Below are positions 18,355 to 26,965 of a stretch of 64,000 nt of DNA, one piece after another (the stretch's first letter is position 1; each line of letters opens with the position of its first letter). Both the position numbers and the translations under genes were made by a program. Under the pieces are notes generated by a model. It searched no databases. It worked only from the letters and a program-made list of their open reading frames with translations, and was not told where the DNA came from. Source of the DNA: Puteibacter caeruleilacunae (lineage in GTDB: Bacteria > Bacteroidota > Bacteroidia > Bacteroidales > Prolixibacteraceae); NCBI GenBank assembly GCA_005217565.1, contig SJCO01000009.1, forward strand, positions 248,001-312,000, in the 5' to 3' direction.

Positions 18355-19602
18355 ATGAAAAAGTTATACCTACTATTTATTGCTACCTTCTCACTTCAGA
18401 TAGCATTTGCCCAGGAAAACTATATCGATGGTTACATCATTAATCCAAAAGGAGAAACCATTAATGGTGAAATTGACTTTAGAGATTGGGCAAATAATCC
18501 TGATGAAATCAACTTTAAAAGAAAAGGAAGTAACACTCCTGAAGTACTGGCACCTAATGACATTCTTGAATTTGGTGTAGAAGATCAGATTTACGAAAGT
18601 GCGATAGTTGAAGTGGAATTAAATTCACTACTCACACAACAACTTGAAGTCAACCCAAAAGTGGAATTAAGAGTTGACACTGCATTCTTGCAAGTGTGTG
18701 TAGGAGGAGAAAAAAGCCTTTATCGCTATAAACTACCATCAAGAGATAATTTTTACATTAAAGTTGGAGATCAATATGAGCGGCTGATCTATCGCAGAAA
18801 TCTTATTAAGGGAAAACAAAAAACAGCCATAAGAGAAAACAAAAAATATATTGGCCAGTTAAAAGCATATCTTAATAACAATAATACTATTGACAAGAAA
18901 CTAAGAAGCACACAATACACAGTTAATAGTTTAATGAAAGTATTTGAAGCATACTATGGAAATTCTGCGATTAAAACAAACTTTAAAAAGAAAGGGGAGA
19001 AAATCATTACAACTTTTGGAGTAATTGCCGGAATCACTAACACTACACTTGATTTTTCTGGCGATGCATATACCTATTTAAGTTTAGGAGATATCGACTC
19101 TCCAGTAAATCCTATTGGAGGTATCTCGCTCGACTTTATTTTACCTAAGCATATGCAAAAATGGTGGCTTCACAATGAATTGCTATTTTCTGCCTATAAA
19201 GCAAAAGGCTCCCATCGTCATACAGTTCACGAAGGCAGGTACAGCGATTATACTTTTGAAATTGGTACCTCCCATCTAAAACTTGTCAATATGGTTCGCT
19301 ACTCATTCCCTTTGAATTCCTTCCGACCATTTATTAGTGCAGGAGTTGCTTCGACCTTTACCTTAAGTGAAACCAACTACCTTAAGCAGGTAAATACGCA
19401 TGAATTATCGGTAACCATAGGGGAAAAAGACGCCATTAAAGAAACTCGTTCATACGACCAAGGTTTGGTAGTGGGAACAGGTGTTACAAATGAAAAACTA
19501 TCTTTTGAATTACGGTATGAATTAGGAAATGGAATGTCAGACCTTGTTAAGGTAGGATCTAAAACAAAATGTATTTCACTCCTATTAGGATATCGATTCT
19601 AA
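18355..19602 (+). CDS. Outer-membrane beta-barrel protein, PorT-like, paralogue 2
   Basis: A 415-residue paralogue of the preceding gene. The ATG at 18355 opens the signal peptide MKKLYLLFIATFSLQIAFAQ; the frame's earlier start would add 22 residues overlapping the promoter-like block. It shares with its neighbour FGVEDQ(V/I)YESA, ELNSLLT, LQVC, SLYRY(R/K)LPSR, LPKHMQKWWLHNELL and the C-terminal LLLGYRF. Differences are spread along the whole length, so the duplication is not recent. A hairpin and the LrgB gene end follow. The function is unknown. Confidence 0.75.
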   Translation: MKKLYLLFIATFSLQIAFAQENYIDGYIINPKGETINGEIDFRDWANNPDEINFKRKGSNTPEVLAPNDILEFGVEDQIYESAIVEVELNSLLTQQLEVNPKVELRVDTAFLQVCVGGEKSLYRYKLPSRDNFYIKVGDQYERLIYRRNLIKGKQKTAIRENKKYIGQLKAYLNNNNTIDKKLRSTQYTVNSLMKVFEAYYGNSAIKTNFKKKGEKIITTFGVIAGITNTTLDFSGDAYTYLSLGDIDSPVNPIGGISLDFILPKHMQKWWLHNELLFSAYKAKGSHRHTVHEGRYSDYTFEIGTSHLKLVNMVRYSFPLNSFRPFISAGVASTFTLSETNYLKQVNTHELSVTIGEKDAIKETRSYDQGLVVGTGVTNEKLSFELRYELGNGMSDLVKVGSKTKCISLLLGYRF

Positions 19603-19604
19603 TT

Positions 19605-19647
19605 TTATCTGTAGGCTGGATTATCAATAAATCCGGTCTACAGATAA
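19605..19647. terminator. Bidirectional terminator-like inverted repeat
   Basis: Long imperfect arms from ttatctgtag (19605) and its partner ctacagataa (ending 19647), with the extra pairs ggatt and aatcc inside. The hairpin lies between convergent genes. Confidence 0.6.
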
Positions 19648-19682
19648 AGTATCACTATAAATCTATTCGATTCCAATCAAGT

Positions 19683-20390
19683 TTAAAACTCAATCCAAAT
19701 CTCCATTAACTTCAGGATATAGGGAGCCAAAATAGCGGTAAAAATACCATTAAGGATAAGTCCTATGCTCGACATTGCTCCGAAATTAGGACTAATCTCC
19801 ATCGATTTGGAAGTTCCAACAGCATGTGCTGCATTCCCCATTGAAAGTCCTTGTGCAATAGGATTATTCACCTTCATCAAATTCATTATACTATAGCCAA
19901 AAATAGCACCAAATATCCCCACAACAATAACGACAGAAGCAGTTAAAGCAGGAATTCCACCAATAGTCTTCGACACCTCAATAGCAATAGGTGTAGTTAC
20001 CGATTTGGGAGCCAACGAGAAGATAATCTCCTTTGAAGCCCCTAGCATTTTAGCAATCAAAACCACAGAAACAACACCAGCTATACATCCCGCCAATTGA
20101 GAGACAACAATACTAATCATCTGCTTTTTTATCTTTTTCAATTGCTTATACAATGGAACCCCTAAAGCCACAACAGCGGGCTTCAAAAAGAAATCGATAT
20201 ATCTACTACCCCGATGATACACCTCATAATCGATATTAAAAGCCGTCAAACATAAAATGATTATCATTATTGTAATCAGTATCGGATTTAAAATAATGAT
20301 CTTAGACTTTTCCTGTAGCAGCTGAGCAAGAAAATAAACACCCACAGTAAAAGCAACCACAACTATCTCGTTTTGAAAAAAAGTATCCAT
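19683..20390 (-). CDS. lrgB: LrgB/CidB family membrane protein
   Basis: The larger partner of an LrgA/LrgB pair, about 235 residues with seven or so membrane helices. The family signature LAPKSVTTPIA and the glycine-rich MGNAAHAVGTSK are both present. The ATG at 20390 is preferred: it follows the LrgA stop by one base, whereas the alternative at 20405 would overlap it. In Gram-positives the pair modulates murein hydrolases; in plants and bacteria relatives move glycolate or pyruvate. The local role is unknown. Confidence 0.88.
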   Translation of the reverse strand: MDTFFQNEIVVVAFTVGVYFLAQLLQEKSKIIILNPILITIMIIILCLTAFNIDYEVYHRGSRYIDFFLKPAVVALGVPLYKQLKKIKKQMISIVVSQLAGCIAGVVSVVLIAKMLGASKEIIFSLAPKSVTTPIAIEVSKTIGGIPALTASVVIVVGIFGAIFGYSIMNLMKVNNPIAQGLSMGNAAHAVGTSKSMEISPNFGAMSSIGLILNGIFTAILAPYILKLMEIWIEF

Positions 20391-20391
20391 A

Positions 20392-20772
20392 TTAAACAGC
20401 AACATTTTTAGTCTTAACCTCTTTTTTACTCCTACTTCTCATTTGCTGATGCACCCAACCTGTAACGACCAATACAACAACAGTACTTCCCAACGCGGCA
20501 ATAAGAATAGACCAAAGCGATGAAAGAATCAAATCAAAATAAAGCATCACTGCCACACCGGCAGGAACAAAATAAAATGGTAAAGTCTTCATGAAAAATT
20601 TTGAGATATCCTTTACCCACGATACCTTAATCCACTTCATTTTCAAGAAAAAGGTCAATAATAACATCCCAATAATGCAAGAAGGAAGCTTGACATGCGT
20701 GACGTATACAATCAATTCACCAATTGCCAAGCAACCAAATATTATTGCTGCCTGTCTGATTATTCCTAACAT
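20392..20772 (-). CDS. lrgA: LrgA/CidA family holin-like protein
   Basis: A 126-residue protein with four predicted membrane helices and the family features AIIFGCLAIGELI, LPSCIIGMLLL and FFVPAGVAVM-type segments (here FYFVPAGVAVMLYF). The basic tail RSRSKKEVKTK should be cytoplasmic. It is the first gene of the two-gene unit with LrgB and is preceded by a -7 element at 20817. Function as an export or holin-like partner is taken from the family. Confidence 0.88.
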   Translation of the reverse strand: MLGIIRQAAIIFGCLAIGELIVYVTHVKLPSCIIGMLLLTFFLKMKWIKVSWVKDISKFFMKTLPFYFVPAGVAVMLYFDLILSSLWSILIAALGSTVVVLVVTGWVHQQMRSRSKKEVKTKNVAV

Positions 20773-20816
20773 AAATTTCTAATAATAATTCCAATTACTC
20801 CCTCAAAAAAGGACGG

Positions 20817-20824
20817 CAAAGGTA
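20817..20824 (-). promoter_or_regulatory. -7 promoter element for lrgAB
   Basis: The minus strand reads TACCTTTG, a full match to TAnnTTTG, 45 bases before the lrgA start. No TTG at -33 is seen. Confidence 0.45.
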
Positions 20825-21114
20825 TTATTTTTTCATTGTCGTTGTTTCGCTGATCTTCCTAAATAACACTATGGTGATGATGACTTAATCCAAACCAAGA
20901 GCAAAGTCAATTTTAACATCGATATAACAACGCCATTATCACCTGACAATCAAAAAGAAACACATTCGTGTAACCAAGTACCCTCAATGTGAGTTATTGG
21001 TTATAATTACATTATCACTTAAAATTGCATCAGTAAACAAAATTGACGATTAAAGCATTTATTAAGGAAATAGGCTCTTGAATATTCATTAGGAGCCCCA
21101 AAATACAATTAGCA
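20825..21114. other. Divergent intergenic region, nothing else recognised
   Basis: The gap between lrgA and the royal-jelly-like lipoprotein gene is 342 bases in all. Apart from the lrgA -7 element I see no gene, hairpin with a T run, or repeat; it is AT-rich and presumably holds the promoter of the plus-strand gene. Confidence 0.4.
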
Positions 21115-22179
21115 ATGAAAACGGGATATTTACTTACAATAGCATTAATGATAGCGGTATCGGCATGCAAACAAGCCCCAAAAGAGAAAAGTAATAACAT
21201 AACAGTTGTTGCGTCTACTGAGAAGCAATGGACAGGAGTTGCTGTTAGTAGCAACGATAGGATTTTTGTTAACTACCCTTACTGGTCGGATGATGTACCT
21301 GTTAGTGTAGCTGAAATTACTGATGGCAAACCTGTTGCCTATCCAAACAAAGCATGGAATACCCGAGACAATGCCCAATCGTTTATGGCAGTTCAGTCGG
21401 TCGTTGTCGACAATAAAGATCGCCTGTGGGTATTAGATACGAGAAATCCTCAATTCTCAGGAGTTGTGGAAGGAGGTCCAATGCTATATCAGTTCAACCT
21501 GCAGAATAATAGTCTTGAGCATACCTATACCTTTCCCAAAGGAGTCTTCCAATCAAACTCGTACTTTAATGATGTGAGAATAGATACGCATGATGAAATG
21601 GTTTACATGACCGACTCTGGAAACGGGGCACTCATTGTACTTAATCTGAAAAGTGGAGAATCGAGGCGTATACTCGACAACCACCATTCAACCGAAAGCG
21701 AAATTGATTACCTCATGTGTGATGGTATAAAATGGGAAAACACTGTGCACTCTGATGGGATAGCACTATCGCCTGATAACCAATACCTGTACTATATCGC
21801 ATTAACAGGACACACGTTATATCGTATTAAAACCAGTCTTTTGCGAGATCTATCAACTCCTGAGGAGCAATTGGAAAACAATGTTGAAATGGTAAGAGCT
21901 ATACCTGCCACCGATGGAATGATGTTCGATTATTCTGGTAATCTTTGGCTTGGAGGACTTGAAGATAATTCGATTAACGTATTGAGGAAAGATGGTACAG
22001 TTCATAAGGTTTTAAAAGATAACGAAATACGCTGGGCCGATTCATTTGCAAAAGATTCAAATGGAAACATCTACTTCACCACCTCCCAAATACATCTGCC
22101 TGTAGCAGAAAGAAAAGCCTACACTGTTTTACGAATCAATCCAACCGATTATAAAGAGAATACGATTGAAATTAAATAA
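21115..22179 (+). CDS. Major royal jelly protein/yellow-family lipoprotein
   Basis: A 354-residue lipoprotein (AVSAC, Cys18) with a six-bladed beta-propeller of the major royal jelly/yellow family, related to SMP-30 lactonases. Landmarks are FMAVQSVVVDNKDRLWVLDT, YFNDVRIDTHDEMVYMTDSGNGALIV, HSDGIALSPDNQYLYY and the final blade GNIYFTTSQIHL. Bacterial members are uncharacterised or annotated as dopachrome-tautomerase-related. Anchoring to the membrane suggests a periplasmic or surface role. It stands alone with its own terminator. Confidence 0.85.
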   Translation: MKTGYLLTIALMIAVSACKQAPKEKSNNITVVASTEKQWTGVAVSSNDRIFVNYPYWSDDVPVSVAEITDGKPVAYPNKAWNTRDNAQSFMAVQSVVVDNKDRLWVLDTRNPQFSGVVEGGPMLYQFNLQNNSLEHTYTFPKGVFQSNSYFNDVRIDTHDEMVYMTDSGNGALIVLNLKSGESRRILDNHHSTESEIDYLMCDGIKWENTVHSDGIALSPDNQYLYYIALTGHTLYRIKTSLLRDLSTPEEQLENNVEMVRAIPATDGMMFDYSGNLWLGGLEDNSINVLRKDGTVHKVLKDNEIRWADSFAKDSNGNIYFTTSQIHLPVAERKAYTVLRINPTDYKENTIEIK

Positions 22180-22185
22180 TTCAAT

Positions 22186-22210
22186 CCCCTCTGTGTAAAA
22201 AGCAGAGGGG
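22186..22210 (+). terminator. Terminator hairpin after the royal-jelly-like gene
   Basis: Arms cccctctg (22186-22193) and cagagggg (22203-22210). No T run follows. Confidence 0.6.
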
Positions 22211-22220
22211 ACAAAACCTC

Positions 22221-22331
22221 AATCTGTTTACCTATGCCGATGTAGAACAGCTATACAAAGAGCTACATACATCTGATCTTGTAAAAAAGCCACAAAATAT
22301 TGGCTTTAGAGTTGGCTTAGATAAGAACTAA
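22221..22331 (+). pseudogene. Possible remnant of a lost gene's 3' end
   Basis: A 36-codon frame ending in TAA (22329-22331) has protein-like composition (YADVEQLYKELHTSDLVKKP), no start codon, and its own downstream hairpin at 22341. This looks like the tail of a deleted gene that kept its terminator. The family is not recognised, and chance cannot be excluded. Confidence 0.3.
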
Positions 22332-22340
22332 AAACCAGTC

Positions 22341-22375
22341 CCCTTATCACCATTCCACGTAGATTGTGATAAGGG
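22341..22375 (+). terminator. Hairpin after the gene remnant
   Basis: Perfect arms cccttatcac (22341-22350) and gtgataaggg (22366-22375) around a 15-base loop. Confidence 0.55.
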
Positions 22376-22513
22376 AAAATCACATCTCCTAATCTACTCC
22401 ATTACAAACTTTCAATACTCCCCTTACGTATATTCAAACGATATAAAAGAATACACATAACCCTACAAACCCAATACACTGTCTGTATTCGGTTTGAATA
22501 AAACAATTCAATC

Positions 22514-22879
22514 ATGCATTGCGAAACCAAATCATTTCAACTAGTAATGGAGGGGCCTGGCACCGAATGGAGAGTGCAAAAAGGATTAGAAGGGATGACA
22601 GTAGCATATGTTCAGCTCCCCGCAGGAACCGACTTTAGAGATAAGTTTAAAGGCCTTCCAAACGATCACTGTCATTGCCCACATTGGGGCTATGTGCTCG
22701 AAGGTGAGGTGAATGTTAAGTACGACAATGGCGATGTAGAATCGATTCCTGAAGGTTGTGCATTTTACCTTCCTCCAGGACATACAGCCTGGGTAGACAA
22801 AGATACCAAGTTGGTAGATTTCAGTCCTGAGGATAAGTATCTTGAGGTACTAAAACACATAACCGGTAAAGAACTGTAG
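22514..22879 (+). CDS. Cupin domain protein
   Basis: A 121-residue single-domain cupin. The metal-site region reads HCHCPHWGYVLEGEVNVKYDNG, giving several histidines plus the usual G-x5-P step (IPEGCAFYLPPGHTAWV). Size and lack of signal indicate a small cytoplasmic protein. The substrate is unknown. A weak hairpin (arms tcgctga at 22892 and tcagcga at 22915) follows it. Confidence 0.83.
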   Translation: MHCETKSFQLVMEGPGTEWRVQKGLEGMTVAYVQLPAGTDFRDKFKGLPNDHCHCPHWGYVLEGEVNVKYDNGDVESIPEGCAFYLPPGHTAWVDKDTKLVDFSPEDKYLEVLKHITGKEL

Positions 22880-22944
22880 AAAAAGAATCGTTCGCTGAGT
22901 CCTTTAAAATGGAATCAGCGATAGTAATTGAGCACTAATCCTTA

Positions 22945-22952
22945 TATATTTG
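22945..22952 (+). promoter_or_regulatory. -7 promoter element upstream of the phosphatase gene
   Basis: TATATTTG matches TAnnTTTG, 90 bases before the HAD phosphatase start. A TTG at 22928 is 14 bases upstream, shorter than the usual spacer. Confidence 0.4.
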
Positions 22953-23041
22953 CTTTTGTTTAGTGAGTGCTTCAAATTCCAAACAACTTGGAGATACTGA
23001 AACATTCACCCTATCATCATCATGAGTAAAACGAAAGCAAA

Positions 23042-23698
23042 ATGACAACACAATACAAAGCAGTTATTTTCGATTTAGATGGAACACTTCTTGATTCTGC
23101 TGAGGATCTGGCAGACTCAATGAATACTGTTCTTTCGAAGTACAATCTACCAACACATAGCATTGACACCTATAAAAGTCTGCTTGGAAAAGGACTCAAA
23201 AAATTTGTTCAGGAATCGCTACCTGAAGAGTTACAGCAAGCACCAGATTGCAGTAAGTATGAAGAAGACATGTACGAAACCTACAATAATAATTGTACCG
23301 TCAAAACAAAACCATACGAAGGCATCACAACCATGCTTGATCTGCTAAAAGCAAAGAACATTAAGCTTGCTGTATTATCAAATAAGGCCGATGCATTCAC
23401 CAAGCGAATGGTAAAAAAGTACTTTTCTGATTGGGACTTTCAAGAAGTATTAGGCATGACCAATGAAGCACATAAGAAACCCAATCCCGTAGGAGCACTG
23501 CAAATAGCAAAGACACTAAATTTACAGTCTACCGAGATCCTATACGTAGGAGATAGTGGAATTGATATGCAAACAGCCAACAATGCAGAAATGTGTGCTG
23601 TGGGTGTTCTATGGGGATTTAAAAGCAAAGATGAATTACTTCAGAACGGAGCAAAATATATCATTGCCAATCCCGTTGATCTAATAGAACTCTTATAA
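23042..23698 (+). CDS. HAD-family phosphoglycolate phosphatase-like hydrolase
   Basis: A 218-residue haloacid dehalogenase-type phosphatase resembling Gph, which removes 2-phosphoglycolate. HAD motif I is FDLDGTLLDS (nucleophile Asp near residue 11), motif II LAVLSNK, the motif III lysine lies in EAHKKPNP, and motif IV is YVGDSGIDMQTA. A helical cap lies between motifs I and II. A strong terminator follows. The physiological substrate is inferred; related enzymes act on other small phosphates. Confidence 0.87.
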   Translation: MTTQYKAVIFDLDGTLLDSAEDLADSMNTVLSKYNLPTHSIDTYKSLLGKGLKKFVQESLPEELQQAPDCSKYEEDMYETYNNNCTVKTKPYEGITTMLDLLKAKNIKLAVLSNKADAFTKRMVKKYFSDWDFQEVLGMTNEAHKKPNPVGALQIAKTLNLQSTEILYVGDSGIDMQTANNAEMCAVGVLWGFKSKDELLQNGAKYIIANPVDLIELL

Positions 23699-23705
23699 TA
23701 CAAGG

Positions 23706-23744
23706 TGCAGGAGCTCTCGTTTTGCTCCTGCATGCTATTTTTCT
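23706..23744 (+). terminator. Rho-independent terminator after phosphatase gene
   Basis: Perfect arms tgcaggagc (23706-23714) and gctcctgca (23724-23732), followed by tgctatttttct. Confidence 0.8.
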
Positions 23745-23765
23745 GATACCATAAGTAGTGTGAAT

Positions 23766-24311
23766 ATGACAAACAATAGCCTTTCAATCAACAACAAACT
23801 ATTCAGAGAATTCAAAGACTTATTCGTTCAACATCATGTCCCATCAAAGGTACTCTTGCTGCGGGAAGGACAGATATCGAACAAGTTATACCTCATAGAA
23901 GAAGGCTGTGTTCGCTTATGGTTCAACAACAATGGTAAAGACGTAACATTTCAGTTTTTCTTCGAAGGCGAAGGGGTGTCATCCATTGAAAGCTTTCGAC
24001 TAAATCAACCTAGCTTGTTCAATATCGAAACCATTGAACCTTCTGTTATTTGGGAGCTTAGCAAAGCTAACTTTCTGAAAATACAGGATAAATCGTCTCG
24101 AATGAGGGCACAACTTGAGGAAATAACCTTTCAACGATTAATTACCTATCAGAAACTCTTCTTATCTCGAATAAAAGAGAATCCACAGGAGAGATATGAG
24201 CAACTGCTTCTCCATAATCCTGAAATAATCAAACGTGTTCCCCAACACTACATTGCCTCATACCTGGGCATCTCGCCTGTTTCACTAAGCAGAATTAGAA
24301 ATCGCAAGTGA
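23766..24311 (+). CDS. Crp/Fnr-family transcriptional regulator
   Basis: A 181-residue regulator with an N-terminal cyclic-nucleotide-binding-like domain (VLLREGQISNKLYLIEEGCVRLWF) and a C-terminal helix-turn-helix (HYIASYLGISPVSLSRIRNRK). No cysteine cluster for an Fe-S centre and no standard cAMP-binding arginine-serine pair are visible, as in many Bacteroidota members. The ATG at 23766 is preferred to the GTG at 23760. It directly precedes a flavodoxin-fold oxidoreductase, which in this family is often the controlled gene (inference). Confidence 0.87.
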   Translation: MTNNSLSINNKLFREFKDLFVQHHVPSKVLLLREGQISNKLYLIEEGCVRLWFNNNGKDVTFQFFFEGEGVSSIESFRLNQPSLFNIETIEPSVIWELSKANFLKIQDKSSRMRAQLEEITFQRLITYQKLFLSRIKENPQERYEQLLLHNPEIIKRVPQHYIASYLGISPVSLSRIRNRK

Positions 24312-24367
24312 CAGTAGCCTCTGGTATTTCTTAACAAATGTTATCGTCTCCCCTCCTCTGTTCACCA

Positions 24368-24375
24368 TAGATTTG
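24368..24375 (+). promoter_or_regulatory. -7 promoter element before the NAD(P)H oxidoreductase
   Basis: TAGATTTG matches TAnnTTTG, 24 bases before the ATG at 24399. It overlaps the alternative GTG at 24375 and so argues for the ATG start. Confidence 0.45.
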
Positions 24376-24398
24376 TGCCAACATTAAAGCACAAAATT

Positions 24399-24986
24399 AT
24401 GAGAACACTTATCGTATTCAATCACCCATATGAGGGAAGCTACTGTAACGCAATATTACAATCTACGATGACAGGTTTGCGCAAAGCAAAACATGAGGTA
24501 GACCTTATCTATCTTGATAAAGAAGATTTTAATCCAGTAATGACCAGAGATGACTTGAAAGCATTTGTTATGCGAGAACCTGTCGATCCTAAGGTAATAG
24601 CCTATAAAAAACGACTGGAACAAGCCGACCAAATTATATTCATCTTCCCCATTTGGTGGGAGCTTATGCCCGCCTTAACCAAAGGTTTTATCGATAAGGT
24701 AATCTTTCCGGGCGTAGCATACGACTATAAAGAGAATGGTCTTGGCATGAAACCTCTCTTAAACAAGCTTCAAAAGGTAACCATGATTACCACAATGAAT
24801 ACGCCAGGACTAGCATATCGGTTATTATTTGGGAATGCCATCAAGAAAGCACTATTACTGGGTACATTCTGGAAAATGGGTTATAAAAAGAGAGAATGGA
24901 TCAGTCTGAATATGGTTAAAATGGCCTCGGATAAAGACCGACAAAAATGGCTACACAAAATAGAATGCAAGTTTGCAAAGCAATAA
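24399..24986 (+). CDS. Flavodoxin-fold NAD(P)H dehydrogenase (quinone-type)
   Basis: A 195-residue flavoprotein of the Flavodoxin_2/NQO-MdaB group that passes electrons from NAD(P)H to quinones or similar acceptors. It begins TLIVFNHPYEGSYC, the FMN-phosphate loop, then FIFPIWWELMPALTKGFIDKV, a clear family signature, and GVAYDY. The start at ATG 24399 is set by the promoter-like site just upstream. It follows the Crp-like regulator by 87 bases and may belong to its regulon (inference). Confidence 0.87.
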   Translation: MRTLIVFNHPYEGSYCNAILQSTMTGLRKAKHEVDLIYLDKEDFNPVMTRDDLKAFVMREPVDPKVIAYKKRLEQADQIIFIFPIWWELMPALTKGFIDKVIFPGVAYDYKENGLGMKPLLNKLQKVTMITTMNTPGLAYRLLFGNAIKKALLLGTFWKMGYKKREWISLNMVKMASDKDRQKWLHKIECKFAKQ

Positions 24987-25076
24987 TCCCATGAAAATCA
25001 CGTCTCATTAAGACTAATCGTGCTTATTCTTATGAATAATCAAGGTTCAACCCCTGTACCATTATAACCAAATTTG

Positions 25077-25084
25077 TATATTTG
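25077..25084 (+). promoter_or_regulatory. -7 promoter element for the ATPase-DUF4276 pair
   Basis: TATATTTG matches TAnnTTTG, only 13 bases before the ATPase start codon, implying a very short leader. Confidence 0.4.
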
Positions 25085-25097
25085 AAAAAAATACGAG

Positions 25098-26327
25098 ATG
25101 ATAAAGTCAATCAAATTAGAGAACTTCTTTTCGTTTGGAGAAACTGAAACAATCGAATTGAACTCTGATACAAATATACTTTTAGGGATTAATGGAAGTG
25201 GAAAATCAAACTTTCTAAAAGCCATTCGTCTACTTTATAATGGTATTGTCGGAGATGGATTCGAAAAGATCTTTCTAAAAGATTGGGGTGGATTCAGTAC
25301 TGTCGCAAACTTTAACCAATCTCAAGCTGAAACATTCAAAATTACCTATGAGTTCGATAAAGAATCAATTCAAAAGATTGTCAATAGTAAAGGTTATCAG
25401 TTCTCCTGCAATCCAGAATATGAAATCACAATACATCGATCTGGTGCGACATCTTACTTCTTAGAGGAAAATATATATAGCAATGATTCGAATGGTGACG
25501 GCTCTCCCCCATTTACTTTCTTAAAAATGATAAATGGAAGAGGACAAATATCAACTCTGGAGAATAATTCGGTAAACATTCTTCATTATCCTCAGAAAGA
25601 GGGTGAAATATCATTTAACGACCAGGAACTTGTATTGCGACAAATATCTGATCCACACCGCTTTTTACCACTCTTCACACTGAAATCCGCTATTGAATCA
25701 ATTGCAACCTATGATTATTTTGACACAACGCTAAAAAGTATCATAAGACAGCCAGTAAGCTATGGAACTGAAAAAAGGCTTTTATCATCAGGTGAAAATT
25801 TTATGCAAATATTACATCGAATAAAAAACCATCACCCACTGGCGTATGAGAAAATTGAGAACCTTCTAAGAGATATTAATCCATATTTCAAAGATATCAG
25901 TTTCGAGATCCTTGGGCACAAGCTCTATCTTGTACTTAGAGAAAAGGCCTTGGCAAAAACAGTAGGAATAGAACATATTTCTGATGGTACCTTAAGATTC
26001 TTACTCTTATTATCAATCTTGTATAATCCTGATCGAGGGAAACTAATATGCATAGATGAACCAGAAATAGGATTACATCCCGATATGATTAACACAATTG
26101 CAGAAGCGATTAAATATGCATCTCAGGATTCACAAATTATAGTCGCGACTCATTCACCGTTATTGCTAAATTCTTTTGAATTGTCTGACATTCTAATATT
26201 CGAAAAAGACAGATCGAACAAAACAATCATCACATTAAAGGATGAAGATGATTTTAAAGAATGGGATGAAAATTATCTTGTTGGTCAGCTTTGGCTTAAC
26301 GGAAAGATTGGAGGCAAAAGATGGTAA
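25098..26327 (+). CDS. AAA/ABC-type ATPase, likely defence module component
   Basis: A 409-residue ATPase of the SMC/OLD-like group. Walker A is GINGSGKS (residues 30-37), the signature region is near HISDGTLRFLLLL, Walker B is LICIDEPEIGLHPD (Asp320-Glu321) and the H-loop is ATHSP. There is no long coiled coil, only a short central insert. Genes of this kind paired with a Toprim-like effector are found in anti-phage systems such as PARIS and OLD relatives. The downstream gene overlaps by 7 bases, so the two products should be made together. Which defence family it belongs to is not certain. Confidence 0.85.
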   Translation: MIKSIKLENFFSFGETETIELNSDTNILLGINGSGKSNFLKAIRLLYNGIVGDGFEKIFLKDWGGFSTVANFNQSQAETFKITYEFDKESIQKIVNSKGYQFSCNPEYEITIHRSGATSYFLEENIYSNDSNGDGSPPFTFLKMINGRGQISTLENNSVNILHYPQKEGEISFNDQELVLRQISDPHRFLPLFTLKSAIESIATYDYFDTTLKSIIRQPVSYGTEKRLLSSGENFMQILHRIKNHHPLAYEKIENLLRDINPYFKDISFEILGHKLYLVLREKALAKTVGIEHISDGTLRFLLLLSILYNPDRGKLICIDEPEIGLHPDMINTIAEAIKYASQDSQIIVATHSPLLLNSFELSDILIFEKDRSNKTIITLKDEDDFKEWDENYLVGQLWLNGKIGGKRW

Positions 26328-26965
26328 ATATTAAAATTGTTATTGAAGGAGGAATAATGCCCAATAGCAATGATTTAGCACTAACCGTTAATAACAGCGA
26401 AAAACTGCGTGAAAGCTTTTATAAACTTTTAAGTCAGGTAATCTCTCCTCAAGACTTCAATCTTGAAATTGAAATGGGAGCTGGAGAAAAGAATGCGTGT
26501 AAAATCTTTAAGAATACAATATCCAAACAAGAATGTACGCTCTTAATTGATCTGGATGGAGGTAATGAAATCCGCAACCAACGACTTGCTTATTTGGAAG
26601 TTCAAGAATATGCCGATTTCGTTTTCTTCATGATCCAACAAATGGAAGCCTGGATACTCTCGCAACCAACTGCAATTGAGAAAACAATGAGTCACTTAAA
26701 TAGAGAAAAACAAGATCAACGATTAAATAATGATCCTATTTTCCAAACAGCTCCATATGATATTCAACATGCAGACGACAAACTGAACACCATCCTTGCC
26801 AGATATTATTCTTTTATAAAAAGAGGCAAAAAGAAGAAAAAGAAATATGGTAAACTAAAGGACGCTCCATTATTTATAGCAAACCTGGATGTTAATCAAT
26901 TGATGGAAACTTTCAATGACGTAAATAGACTTATTGAACACATTCAATCACACAGAAGCAACTAA
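26321..26965 (+). CDS. DUF4276 Toprim-like protein paired with ATPase
   Basis: A 214-residue protein with features of DUF4276: an early KIVIEGG (Toprim-like glutamate), an acidic LLIDLDGG strand and MIQQMEAWILSQP, the conserved methionine-glutamate-aromatic segment of the family. A lysine-rich patch (RGKKKKKKYG) lies near residue 170. Its ATG sits inside the last codons of the ATPase gene. In analogous two-gene systems the Toprim partner is the nuclease effector released by the ATPase sensor; that role is inference here. Confidence 0.78.
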   Translation: MVNIKIVIEGGIMPNSNDLALTVNNSEKLRESFYKLLSQVISPQDFNLEIEMGAGEKNACKIFKNTISKQECTLLIDLDGGNEIRNQRLAYLEVQEYADFVFFMIQQMEAWILSQPTAIEKTMSHLNREKQDQRLNNDPIFQTAPYDIQHADDKLNTILARYYSFIKRGKKKKKKYGKLKDAPLFIANLDVNQLMETFNDVNRLIEHIQSHRSN

